From positions 1 through 64,000 of the forward strand of contig CACYJV010000001.1 in NCBI GenBank assembly GCA_902774815.1: DNA of 64,000 nt. The letters run 5' to 3'. The notes beneath the pieces were generated by a model. That model worked only from the letters and a program-made list of their open reading frames with translations, was not told the origin of the DNA and made no database searches. Source of the DNA: an uncultured Prevotellaceae bacterium (GTDB lineage Bacteria > Bacteroidota > Bacteroidia > Bacteroidales > Bacteroidaceae). Shown here one piece after another: positions 34,472 through 42,348 of the stretch (positions are counted from its first letter, which is position 1; each line of letters opens with the position of its first letter). A program made the position numbers and the translations under genes.

Positions 34472-36241
34472 ATGAAAGACTTTTTCAAGTATGTGCTGGC
34501 CACGATTGTCGGCATTGTGATTCTCGGACTCATCATGGCCATCCTTAGCGTCATGAGCCTCGTTGGAATGGTGGCATCGGGCGAAGCGACCAAGAACGTC
34601 AGCGACAACTCTGTGCTCGTCATGGAACTGAAGGGCAGCATGGAGGAGATGTCGGGCAATGACGTGATGGCTCAGTTCCTGGGCTCAGAGGCAAGCACAA
34701 CCGGCCTACACGAGACGCTGCAGGCCATCAGCAAGGCTAAGAACAACGACAACGTGAAAGGCATTTATATTGAGGCAGGAAGCTTCTCGGCCGACTATGC
34801 CTCGCTGCAAGAAGTGCGCAACGCACTCCTCGACTTTAAGAAGGCTGGCAAGTGGGTGGTCGCATATGCCGACACCTACACACAGGGTGCCTACTATCTC
34901 TGTTCGGTGGCCGACAAGGTGTGGCTGAACCCGCGTGGCACTCTCGACTGGCACGGCATCGCTTCGCAGCCCATGTTCGTCAAGGATCTGCTGGCCAAGG
35001 TAGGCATCAAGATGCAGGTCGTCAAGGTGGGTAAGTATAAGAGTGCCACCGAGATGTACACCGAGGACCACATGAGCGACGCCAACCGCGAGCAGACGCA
35101 GGCCTACATCGACGGCCTCTGGCGAAACGTGGTGAAAGCTGTCAGCGAGAGTCGCAAGATCAGCGTCGACTCGCTGAACGCCTATGCCGACCGACTGGTC
35201 ATCTTTGAAGGTCCTGAAGCATTGCAGAAACTCAAGCTTGTCGACGGTCTGCTCTTCCACGACCAGGTGAAGGCAGAAGTGAAGAAGCTCCTCAAACTCG
35301 ACGACGAAAAGAGTATCAAGCAACTGAGCATCAGCGACATGCAGAACGTGAAGCAGAAGCACAACGGCGAAAAGATTGCCGTCTACTATGCTTATGGCGA
35401 CATTGTCGATGCACCCGCCGAGGGCATGCTCATGGGTGGCGGTCATCAGATCGTTGGCAACGAGGTAAATAAGGACCTGCAGCAGCTGGCCGATGACGAC
35501 GACGTCAAGGCTGTCGTACTGCGCGTCAACTCGCCTGGCGGCTCTGCCTATGCTTCTGAGCAGATTTGGCACCAGATTGAACTGCTGAAGGCCAAGAAGC
35601 CCGTCGTCGTCTCCATGGGCGGCTACGCTGCTTCGGGCGGCTACTACATCAGCTCGGGATCTAACTACATCTTTGCCGAGCCCACCACGCTGACGGGCTC
35701 CATCGGCATCTTCGGCGTATTCCCCGACCGCTCGCAACTCATGACGCAGAAGCTCGGACTGAAGTTCGACGAGGTGAAGACCAACCGCAACGCGGCCTTC
35801 GGCTCCGGTGCACGCCCCTTCAACAGCGAAGAACTGGGCTATCTGCAGAACTATATCAATCAGGGCTATGAGCTGTTCCGCAAGCGCGTTGCCGACGGGC
35901 GCAAGATGAGCGTCGAAGAGGTGGAAGCCAACGCCCAGGGACACGTCTTTACGGGCGAAGATGCCCTAAAGCTCAAACTCGTCGATGAGCTCGGAGGACT
36001 CGACAAGGCCATTGCGAAGGCTGCACAGCTGGCCAAGCTCGACGAATACTACACAGCCGCCTACCCCGCTCAACCCAGCCTGCTCGACCAGCTACTCAGC
36101 ACAGCAAAAGGCGGCAACTATCTGGACGACCAGATGCGGCTGACACTGGGCAGCTACTACGAGCCCTTCATGCTGCTCCGCGAGACCAACCAGATGAGCC
36201 CCGTGCAGGCTCGTCTGCCCTACTTCCTGAACATTCACTAA
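34472..36241 (+). CDS. sppA: Signal peptide peptidase SppA, 67 kDa type
   Basis: This membrane-bound serine protease degrades cleaved signal peptides. The 589-residue protein is the long two-domain form: one N-terminal membrane helix (about 8-32), then two tandem ClpP-like halves. The catalytic dyad is visible as Lys190 in GKYKSATEM and Ser388 in GGYAASGGYYIS, followed by TLTGSIGIFGVFPD. The glycine-rich SPGGSAYASEQIW block is also present. It is the first gene of a plus-strand operon, 62 bp before lpxK. The grouping with lipid A and nucleotide/thiamine genes appears to be shared housekeeping rather than one pathway. Confidence 0.95.
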   Translation: MKDFFKYVLATIVGIVILGLIMAILSVMSLVGMVASGEATKNVSDNSVLVMELKGSMEEMSGNDVMAQFLGSEASTTGLHETLQAISKAKNNDNVKGIYIEAGSFSADYASLQEVRNALLDFKKAGKWVVAYADTYTQGAYYLCSVADKVWLNPRGTLDWHGIASQPMFVKDLLAKVGIKMQVVKVGKYKSATEMYTEDHMSDANREQTQAYIDGLWRNVVKAVSESRKISVDSLNAYADRLVIFEGPEALQKLKLVDGLLFHDQVKAEVKKLLKLDDEKSIKQLSISDMQNVKQKHNGEKIAVYYAYGDIVDAPAEGMLMGGGHQIVGNEVNKDLQQLADDDDVKAVVLRVNSPGGSAYASEQIWHQIELLKAKKPVVVSMGGYAASGGYYISSGSNYIFAEPTTLTGSIGIFGVFPDRSQLMTQKLGLKFDEVKTNRNAAFGSGARPFNSEELGYLQNYINQGYELFRKRVADGRKMSVEEVEANAQGHVFTGEDALKLKLVDELGGLDKAIAKAAQLAKLDEYYTAAYPAQPSLLDQLLSTAKGGNYLDDQMRLTLGSYYEPFMLLRETNQMSPVQARLPYFLNIH

Positions 36242-36303
36242 TTCATAGCTTTTGGGAGTGTCACTTTACTAACTTCCGAAACGCAAGTAATTAAAGCCTA
36301 CCC

Positions 36304-37485
36304 ATGCGAAGCGAAGGCGACTTCATAAAAATCAACGAATGGCTGCTGCCACTTAGCTGGATCTACGGTTTGGTGGTGACCATCAGAAACTGGATGTTCG
36401 ACATCGGCATCCTGAAGAGTCGTGCCTACAAGGTGCCAGTCATCTCGGTGGGCAACATCACTGTGGGCGGCGCCGGGAAGACGCCCCATGTGGAGCATCT
36501 CGTCCGCATGCTTCAGGACAAAATCAAAGTGGCTGTGCTCTCGCGTGGCTACAAGCGCAAGTCGAAGGGCTATCAGCTGGCCGACGGCGACACTTCGGTC
36601 AGCGACATCGGCGACGAGCCTTATCAGATGATGCAGAAGTTCCCAAACATCTTTGTAGCCGTTGACAAGAAAAGGAGGCGCGGTATAGAACGGCTGACTA
36701 CCGACGAAGCCTCGCGCAACGTCGACGTCGTTCTGCTTGACGATGCCTATCAGCACCGCTACGTGAAACCGGGCATCAACATTCTGCTCGTTGACTACCA
36801 CCGACTCATCATCTACGACAAGATGCTACCGGCAGGTCGTCTGCGCGAGCCCATGAAGGGCAAGCGGCGCGCCGATATCGTCATCATCACCAAGTGCCCG
36901 AAAGACCTGAAGCCAATGGAGTATCGCGTCCTGACAAAAGCAATGGACCTTTACCCGTACCAAGGGCTCTTCTTCACCACGCTCGAATACGAACAACTCG
37001 TGCCGCTCTTCCCCGATGAAAGTTCCGAGATGAAAATCGAGAGCATCGCTTCAAGCAACATTCTGCTGCTCACGGGCATCGCCTCACCACAACAGATGAT
37101 TGAGGATCTAAAACCGCTGTGCAAGGACATCGTACCGCTCTCGTTCAGTGACCATCACTATTTCCGACCAAAAGACATCAGGCGTATCAACCAATGTTTC
37201 GAAGAAATGCCTCAGCCTCGCCTCATCGTGACGACCGAGAAGGATGCCTCAAGGCTCTATCAGGTCGAGGGGCTCTCGCCTGAGGTCAGAAGCAGCATCT
37301 ATGCTCTGCCTATCCGCATTAAGTTCATGCTCGATCAAGAAGACAATTTTAACCATAAAATCCTTAGTTATGTACAAAAAAATTCAAGAAACAGCATCCT
37401 GGTTAAAGCAAAGGATGACATCAAGCCCAAAGATAGCAATCATTCTGGGGAGCGGCCTCGGAGAATTAGCTTCAGAGATAACTGA
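36304..37485 (+). CDS. lpxK: Tetraacyldisaccharide 4'-kinase
   Basis: LpxK phosphorylates the 4' position of the lipid A precursor at the inner membrane. The 393-residue protein has the early membrane-associated helix (NEWLLPLSWIYGLVVTIRNW), the Walker A-like VGNITVGGAGKTPHVEHLV (about 46-64), LSRGYKRKSKGYQLADG, and the DDAYQHRYVKPGINILLVDY block typical of the family. The last 39 codons overlap the start of punA in another frame (37370-37485). The C-terminal tail ENSRNSI-like to ISFRDN looks like normal LpxK sequence, so the overlap appears genuine rather than a frameshift. Confidence 0.94.
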   Translation: MRSEGDFIKINEWLLPLSWIYGLVVTIRNWMFDIGILKSRAYKVPVISVGNITVGGAGKTPHVEHLVRMLQDKIKVAVLSRGYKRKSKGYQLADGDTSVSDIGDEPYQMMQKFPNIFVAVDKKRRRGIERLTTDEASRNVDVVLLDDAYQHRYVKPGINILLVDYHRLIIYDKMLPAGRLREPMKGKRRADIVIITKCPKDLKPMEYRVLTKAMDLYPYQGLFFTTLEYEQLVPLFPDESSEMKIESIASSNILLLTGIASPQQMIEDLKPLCKDIVPLSFSDHHYFRPKDIRRINQCFEEMPQPRLIVTTEKDASRLYQVEGLSPEVRSSIYALPIRIKFMLDQEDNFNHKILSYVQKNSRNSILVKAKDDIKPKDSNHSGERPRRISFRDN

Positions 37486-38182
37486 CAAGACTGAAATCCC
37501 CTATAGCGAAATTCCAAACTTCCCCGTTTCAACAGTCGAAGGACACGCCGGCAAGCTCATCTTCGGCAAACTTGGCGATAAGGACATATTGGCCATGAAG
37601 GGACGCTTCCACTACTACGAAGGTTGGTCGATGAAGGAGGTAACCTTCCCAGAACGCGTGATGTACGAACTGGGCATCGAGCAGCTCTTCGTGTCGAATG
37701 CGGCTGGCGGCATGTGCCCCGATTTCCGCATTGGCGACCTTATGGTCATCACCGACCACATCAACTTCTTCCCCGAGCATCCTCTGCATGGGCCTAACTT
37801 CCCCACAGGACCTCGATTCCCCGACATGCATCAGGTCTACGACCCACAGCTCATCCAACTGGCCGACGACATCGCTAAGGAACGGGGCATACGCCTCGTG
37901 CATGGTGTCTATGTGGGTGTGCAGGGACCGACCTTCGAGACACCTGCCGAGTACCGTATGTATGCCAAACTGGGCGGACAAGCCATCGGCATGTCGACAG
38001 TGCCCGAGGTCATCGTGGCCCATCATTGCGGCATCAAGACGTTCGGCATTTCGGTCATCACCGACCTAGGAGGCTTCGACGTGCCCGTACAGGTTAGCCA
38101 CGAGGAGGTGCAGGAGGCTGCCAACCGTGCTCAACCCATCATGACGGCTCTCATCCGCGAGATGGTCAACCGCCTCGGCTAA
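37370..38182 (+). CDS. punA: Purine nucleoside phosphorylase
   Basis: The enzyme splits inosine and guanosine with phosphate in cytoplasmic purine salvage. The 270-residue protein shows the type I trimeric family pattern: IAIILGSGLGELA (phosphate loop), FPVSTVEGHAGKL, MKGRFHYYEG, VSNAAGGM, DHINFFPEHPLHGPN and the FGISVITD segment. The start at 37370 (MYKKIQETASWLKQRM) matches the usual N-terminus and lies 116 bp inside lpxK, so translation is probably coupled. The longer reading frame starting near 37244 lacks homology and was not used. Confidence 0.94.
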   Translation: MYKKIQETASWLKQRMTSSPKIAIILGSGLGELASEITDKTEIPYSEIPNFPVSTVEGHAGKLIFGKLGDKDILAMKGRFHYYEGWSMKEVTFPERVMYELGIEQLFVSNAAGGMCPDFRIGDLMVITDHINFFPEHPLHGPNFPTGPRFPDMHQVYDPQLIQLADDIAKERGIRLVHGVYVGVQGPTFETPAEYRMYAKLGGQAIGMSTVPEVIVAHHCGIKTFGISVITDLGGFDVPVQVSHEEVQEAANRAQPIMTALIREMVNRLG

Positions 38183-38310
38183 GAGCCCGTTCTGGTCTGT
38201 TGGACTCTGTCGCGACTCTCCCGTCAGTTCCTTCTGTACCGTTTGTTGCTACTTTGTCGCATTCTTCTAACACCCCTCTCTCAACCCAAAATAAAGAGAA
38301 ACCTATCAAA

Positions 38311-39417
38311 ATGGATATAGCTAAACTCGGTGAGTTTGGCCTCATCGACCATCTCACCAAAGACATCAAGCCCCAAAACGTATCAACCCTATATGGCGTA
38401 GGCGACGACTGTGCCGTACTCCACTATCCCGACAGCGAGGTGTTGGTCACTTCCGATATGCTCATGGAGGGCATCCACTTCGACCTCACCTACATTTCGC
38501 TTCAGCACCTTGGCTACAAGGCTGCTATGGTCAACATCAGCGACATTTTCGCCATGAACGGGACGCCGCGACAACTCGTCGTAAGCATTGCACTCAGCAA
38601 GCGTTTCACGGTGGAGGATCTTGAAGACTTCTACAAGGGACTTCGCGCAGCATGCGAAAAGTGGAACGTCGATATCGTAGGTGGCGACACAACTTCGTCA
38701 TACACGGGACTCGCCATCAGCATTACTTGTATCGGCGAAGCAGCCAAGGACAACATTGTCTACAGAAGAGGCGCACACGACACCGACCTCATCTGCGTCA
38801 GCGGCGACCTCGGAGCTGCCTATATGGGTTTGCAACTGCTTGAACGCGAGAAAGCCGTCTACTACGGACAGGTGAATGATCTGCAGAAGAAAGTCAACGA
38901 AGCCAAAGCGGCCAACGACACAAAGCGACTCGATACGCTCAACCGCCAACTGACCGACTTCAACTTTCAACCAGACTTCGCAGGCAAGGAGTATCTGCTG
39001 CAACGCCAGCTCGAACCTGATGCTCGAGGCGACATTGTCAGACGTCTGCGAGAGGCAGGCATACGCCCAACGGCCATGATGGACATCAGCGACGGCCTCT
39101 CGTCGGAACTACTCCACATCTGCAAGCAGTCGGGTGTAGGATGTCGCATTTACGAGAAGAACATCCCCATCGATTACCAGACAGCTGTGATGGCCGAGGA
39201 GATGAACATGAACGTCACCACTTGTGCCCTCAACGGAGGCGAAGACTACGAACTGCTCTTCACCGTACCCATCGGCGACCACGAGAAGATTGAACAGATG
39301 GAGGGCGTTCGGCTCATCGGACACGTTACTCGAGCTGAACTGGGAGCCATTCTCGTTACACGCGACAATCAGGAATTTCCCCTTCAGGCACAAGGCTGGA
39401 ACCCACTGAAAGGGTAA
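38311..39417 (+). CDS. thiL: Thiamine-monophosphate kinase
   Basis: ThiL phosphorylates thiamine monophosphate to the active pyrophosphate. The 368-residue protein begins LGEFGLIDHLTK and has the PurM-like ATPase blocks GVGDDCAVL, TSDMLMEGIHFD, GYKAAMVNISDIFAMNG, VGGDTTSS and MDISDGLSSEL, ending with NGGEDYELLFTV. It is about 20 residues longer than common ThiL because of an insert near residues 190-215 (QVNDLQKKVNEAKAANDTKR) that looks like a coiled helix. The start at 38311 was chosen because homology begins there; the open frame upstream is low-complexity. It closes the operon, before tRNA-Phe. Confidence 0.93.
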   Translation: MDIAKLGEFGLIDHLTKDIKPQNVSTLYGVGDDCAVLHYPDSEVLVTSDMLMEGIHFDLTYISLQHLGYKAAMVNISDIFAMNGTPRQLVVSIALSKRFTVEDLEDFYKGLRAACEKWNVDIVGGDTTSSYTGLAISITCIGEAAKDNIVYRRGAHDTDLICVSGDLGAAYMGLQLLEREKAVYYGQVNDLQKKVNEAKAANDTKRLDTLNRQLTDFNFQPDFAGKEYLLQRQLEPDARGDIVRRLREAGIRPTAMMDISDGLSSELLHICKQSGVGCRIYEKNIPIDYQTAVMAEEMNMNVTTCALNGGEDYELLFTVPIGDHEKIEQMEGVRLIGHVTRAELGAILVTRDNQEFPLQAQGWNPLKG

Positions 39418-39462
39418 AAAACAAGAAAAATAACCCTTTTCCTAAAAAAAGTTCACGAAAAG

Positions 39463-39494
39463 TTTGCAGGAATCGAAATATATTCTTACCTTTG
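39463..39494 (+). promoter_or_regulatory. Promoter of tRNA-Phe
   Basis: TTTG (39463-39466), exactly 20 bp, then TACCTTTG (39487-39494). Transcription would begin about 33 bases before the tRNA. Confidence 0.75.
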
Positions 39495-39534
39495 CAACCG
39501 CAAAAGAAAGGAAGCGTGGAAACGCAAGAACATG

Positions 39535-39607
39535 GTGCCTTAGCTCAGTTGGTAGAGCATCGGACTGAAAATCCGTGTGTCCCCGGTTCGATTCCTGGAG
39601 GTACCAC
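39535..39607 (+). tRNA. tRNA-Phe (GAA)
   Basis: A cloverleaf can be folded: acceptor GGTGCCT / AGGTACC (one G-U pair), D arm GCTC ... GAGC, anticodon loop CTGAAAA giving GAA, and T loop TTCGATT. The 3' CCA is not encoded. Two weak positions are a T-T at 27-43 and a C-T in the T stem. A promoter precedes it and an intrinsic terminator follows, so it is probably functional. Confidence 0.95.
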
Positions 39608-39622
39608 TCCTCCTTTCATTAG

Positions 39623-39654
39623 ACCCGGTTTTCCGTTTGGAGCCGGGTTTTTTC
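39623..39654 (+). terminator. Intrinsic terminator of tRNA-Phe
   Basis: ACCCGG (39623-39628) pairs with CCGGGT (39643-39648), followed by a run of six T. Confidence 0.8.
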
Positions 39655-39725
39655 ATATCATTACCGTTGAAGGCAGACTCAACGCTACATATCACACAAT
39701 AGAAAACCTACACTTAGAAGAAATC

Positions 39726-40988
39726 ATGAAGCAGTTGGCAACACTATCCCTCCTTCTCGTGTGGCAAGCCCTTTCAGCACTTGCCTCCTACAATTTGTCG
39801 CCTTACGACTCGGGAACGCCTATCGGATGGGCATCTGTTGACGGCATGACAACTGGCAGCAACGATGTCAACCCCATCGTGGTGACCACACTTGACGAGT
39901 TCACCTCCGCGCTGAAGACAGCCTACAACAACACCAAAAACAATGGATCGGCACAGATTACTATCTACGTTAAGGGCACTATTGAAACGGACAAATATAT
40001 CTATGTGCAGGATACGAAGAATCTGACCATCTATGGGTTGCCCGGCTCGGCTCTCGTCAACAACAATCGCGAAGAGAAAGCTAAAACAGGCATTATGCTC
40101 ATTAAGCGGTGCGAAAACCTCATCATGCGCAACATGATTTTCAAGAGTGCCGGAGCCTACGACATCGATGGCAACGACAATTTGACACTTCAGTCGAGCA
40201 ATCACGTGTGGATTGATCACTGCGACTTCCAAGATGGCGTTGACGGTAATTTTGATTGCAACAATCAAGCCACCAATGTCAGCGTCACGTGGTGCCGCTT
40301 CCGCTATCTCATTGCACCGAAGTCTGGTGGCTCAGGCGGCAGCAACGACCATCGCTTCAGCAACCTTTGGGGAGGTGACGACAAGGCTAACGATGATGGT
40401 TATCTGAATACCACGTTTGCATGCTGCTGGTGGGATGAGGGATGCCGTGAGCGCATGCCCCGAATCCGCTTCGGCCGAATCCATGTGCTGAACTGCCTCT
40501 ACTCAAGCAGCGTCACAAGCTATGCCATCGGCATTGGTTACAAGGCTCGTGCCTATGTGGAGAACTCGGTGTTCAGCTTCAACATCAACAGTTCGCATAA
40601 TGTGTGGAAGTATGCCTCGACGTCTGGACAAAACGACCACAGCTTCATCTTCACGAATTGCATCGGTATCAGCGATGTAAAGGACAAAGTGGTGGAAGAT
40701 TTCTTTATCCCTTCCGACGTCTATTCCTATCAGAAGTTCAGCGCAAAGCAAGTTGAAGAAGTGCTAACGGATACTGAAACGGGCGCTGGAGCTACACTTG
40801 ACATCGAGGAGGGACAGCCCTTTACCTCAAACCTGACCGGCATCGACAACTATGAGCCATCGGTCGTCAGCACCACCTATTATAATATAGCTGGCGCAAA
40901 GGTGTCGCCTAACACGAAGGGAGTACTCATCAAGACTGAAGTGATGAGCGACAACACGAAGAAGATTAGCAAGATTACAAGACGGTAA
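39726..40988 (+). CDS. Pectate lyase, PL1 family
   Basis: The 420-residue secreted enzyme (signal peptide MKQLATLSLLLVWQALSALA) cleaves polygalacturonate by calcium-dependent beta-elimination. It shows the parallel beta-helix family signs: NLTIYGLPGSALV, NLIMRNMIFKSAG, the conserved HVWIDHCDFQDGVDGNFDC (about 158-176, calcium-binding aspartates and vWiDH motif), then ERMPRIRFGRIHVLNCLY with the catalytic arginine region. The C-terminus YYNIAGAKVSPNTKGVLIK resembles the short sorting tails seen on Prevotella secreted enzymes. It lies just after tRNA-Phe, away from the main pectin run. No promoter matching the consensus is obvious after the tRNA terminator. Confidence 0.92.
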   Translation: MKQLATLSLLLVWQALSALASYNLSPYDSGTPIGWASVDGMTTGSNDVNPIVVTTLDEFTSALKTAYNNTKNNGSAQITIYVKGTIETDKYIYVQDTKNLTIYGLPGSALVNNNREEKAKTGIMLIKRCENLIMRNMIFKSAGAYDIDGNDNLTLQSSNHVWIDHCDFQDGVDGNFDCNNQATNVSVTWCRFRYLIAPKSGGSGGSNDHRFSNLWGGDDKANDDGYLNTTFACCWWDEGCRERMPRIRFGRIHVLNCLYSSSVTSYAIGIGYKARAYVENSVFSFNINSSHNVWKYASTSGQNDHSFIFTNCIGISDVKDKVVEDFFIPSDVYSYQKFSAKQVEEVLTDTETGAGATLDIEEGQPFTSNLTGIDNYEPSVVSTTYYNIAGAKVSPNTKGVLIKTEVMSDNTKKISKITRR

Positions 40989-41637
40989 GCACCCCGTCAC
41001 TCACTCGAAAATGAATATCGCGACCCTCAAAAGGCATTCCGTAGACCTTTTGGGGGTCGTTCTGATAGTGGGGACGTGGGTCAAGTTCGAGCGTATGGCG
41101 CAAGGCTGCAAGCTGTTCTTCGTTAAGTTCTTTCACCAAATAGTCGGGCATCTCCACTCGAAGTGAGGGCCATTGCCGTTTGTCGACAAACCCACATCTG
41201 GCATCAGCATGACTATCGGCATAGCAGATGTAGGGTTTGATGTCGTAGATTGGTGTGCCATCCATCAAGTCGGCACCAAGCACATGAATCACAGGACCTC
41301 TATTCGTGTCAAAGTCGATATGGTCAAGCCGTACAGACGACAATCCCAAAGGATTCGGCCTATAGGGAGAACGCGTGGCAAACACCCCTACCCTCTCGTT
41401 ACCTCCCAGCACAGGAGGCCTGACAACGGGACTCTCAGCCTTGTGCTTGTTAGCCGAGAACTCCCAAATGAGCCACAAATAGTCGAACTCCTCGATGCCT
41501 CGAAGATAATCTGCATTGCGATACTTTGGCTCGAAGACAATCTCTCCGTGCAACTCCTCAACAAGTCCGCTTTGCTTGGGGATGCCAAACTTGGAACTGA
41601 AAGGAGAGCGAAAGCGTGCAATGGGCTCTATCTGCAT
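40975..41637 (-). CDS. trmO: tRNA (t6A37) methyltransferase TrmO
   Basis: TrmO uses SAM to methylate N6-threonylcarbamoyladenosine at position 37 of certain tRNAs. The 220-residue protein has the whole family core: ARFRSPFSSKFGIPKQSGL at the start, FDYLWLIWEF, GVFATRSPYRPNPLGLSSV and DIKPYICYAD. The C-terminal part (RVEMPDYLVKELNEEQLAAL ... DPQKVYGMPF) is the typical extension. It overlaps the pectate lyase end by 14 bp on the opposite strand and the PAP2 gene by 10 bp, so it is translated together with that gene. Confidence 0.93.
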   Translation of the reverse strand: MQIEPIARFRSPFSSKFGIPKQSGLVEELHGEIVFEPKYRNADYLRGIEEFDYLWLIWEFSANKHKAESPVVRPPVLGGNERVGVFATRSPYRPNPLGLSSVRLDHIDFDTNRGPVIHVLGADLMDGTPIYDIKPYICYADSHADARCGFVDKRQWPSLRVEMPDYLVKELNEEQLAALRHTLELDPRPHYQNDPQKVYGMPFEGRDIHFRVSDGVLTVL

Positions 41638-42299
41638 AGCGAGACAACAAACAAGATCATGATGGTCAGCATACCCACGATGATGGGAATGTACACATGC
41701 CGAAGCTCTGGCTTAGGTTCTTCGCGACTGACCTTGGCGAATACCCAATAGACAAGCGTCGCACCAACGACGGCAAGCACAAGTCCGCCAAGCAAGTCGC
41801 CTGGATAGTGAACACCCAAGTATAGCCTCGAGTAGCACACCAACAGTGCCCAGGCGCACAAGAACCACGTGAGTACACGCTTCCTAAAGAGATAAGCGAC
41901 AAAGAAAGCCACAGCCCACGCGTTGCCAGAATGGGCCGACGGGAATCCAAACCGACCTCCCCGATGACCGTCGACGATGTGTACGACGTCCGACAACGGG
42001 TTATTCAGATTGCTTGGACGCAACCTCCCCACAAAGGGACGGATGACGTTTGACGAAAAAGCGTCGGTAATCAGAATGAGCGCACAAACGGCCAAGGCAC
42101 ACATCAGAACGGAACGATAGCTGTAGTTGCTGATGAGCACGTACACCAACGCCACATACATCGGCACCCACACGAGGGGATTGCTCACACAAGTCATGAA
42201 CACATCCCAGAAATGGGCATGACTCCCATTGACCGCCAGAAAGATGGCGGTGTCGGCATCGGTGATCCTCTGCACGAGGGTGTCGGCTATTTCAGTCAT
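41628..42299 (-). CDS. PAP2-family membrane phosphatase
   Basis: The 223-residue inner-membrane protein has about six hydrophobic segments and the three-part PAP2 signature: the arginine region RPFVGRLRPSN (about 90-100), PSAHSGN (about 120-126) and SRLYLGVHYPGD (about 157-168) with the catalytic histidines. Such enzymes dephosphorylate undecaprenyl pyrophosphate, lipid A or phosphatidylglycerol phosphate at the membrane. It lies between the LTA-synthase-like transferase (49 bp upstream) and trmO, so a role in recycling lipid carriers or modifying envelope lipids fits. The substrate cannot be fixed. Confidence 0.87.
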   Translation of the reverse strand: MTEIADTLVQRITDADTAIFLAVNGSHAHFWDVFMTCVSNPLVWVPMYVALVYVLISNYSYRSVLMCALAVCALILITDAFSSNVIRPFVGRLRPSNLNNPLSDVVHIVDGHRGGRFGFPSAHSGNAWAVAFFVAYLFRKRVLTWFLCAWALLVCYSRLYLGVHYPGDLLGGLVLAVVGATLVYWVFAKVSREEPKPELRHVYIPIIVGMLTIMILFVVSLCR

Positions 42300-42348
42300 T
42301 CTTTATCGTTCTTGTTGGTTAGATTACATTCCCTGTTCGCCTCAAGCA

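Noticed and set aside
39492-39725. Upstream extension of the pectate lyase through tRNA-Phe
   Set aside because: The frame is open by chance across the tRNA and its terminator. The export signal starts at 39726.
39535-39725. Integration site of a genomic island at tRNA-Phe
   Set aside because: There is no integrase and no second copy of the tRNA 3' end in the window. The adjacent pectate lyase alone does not support an island.
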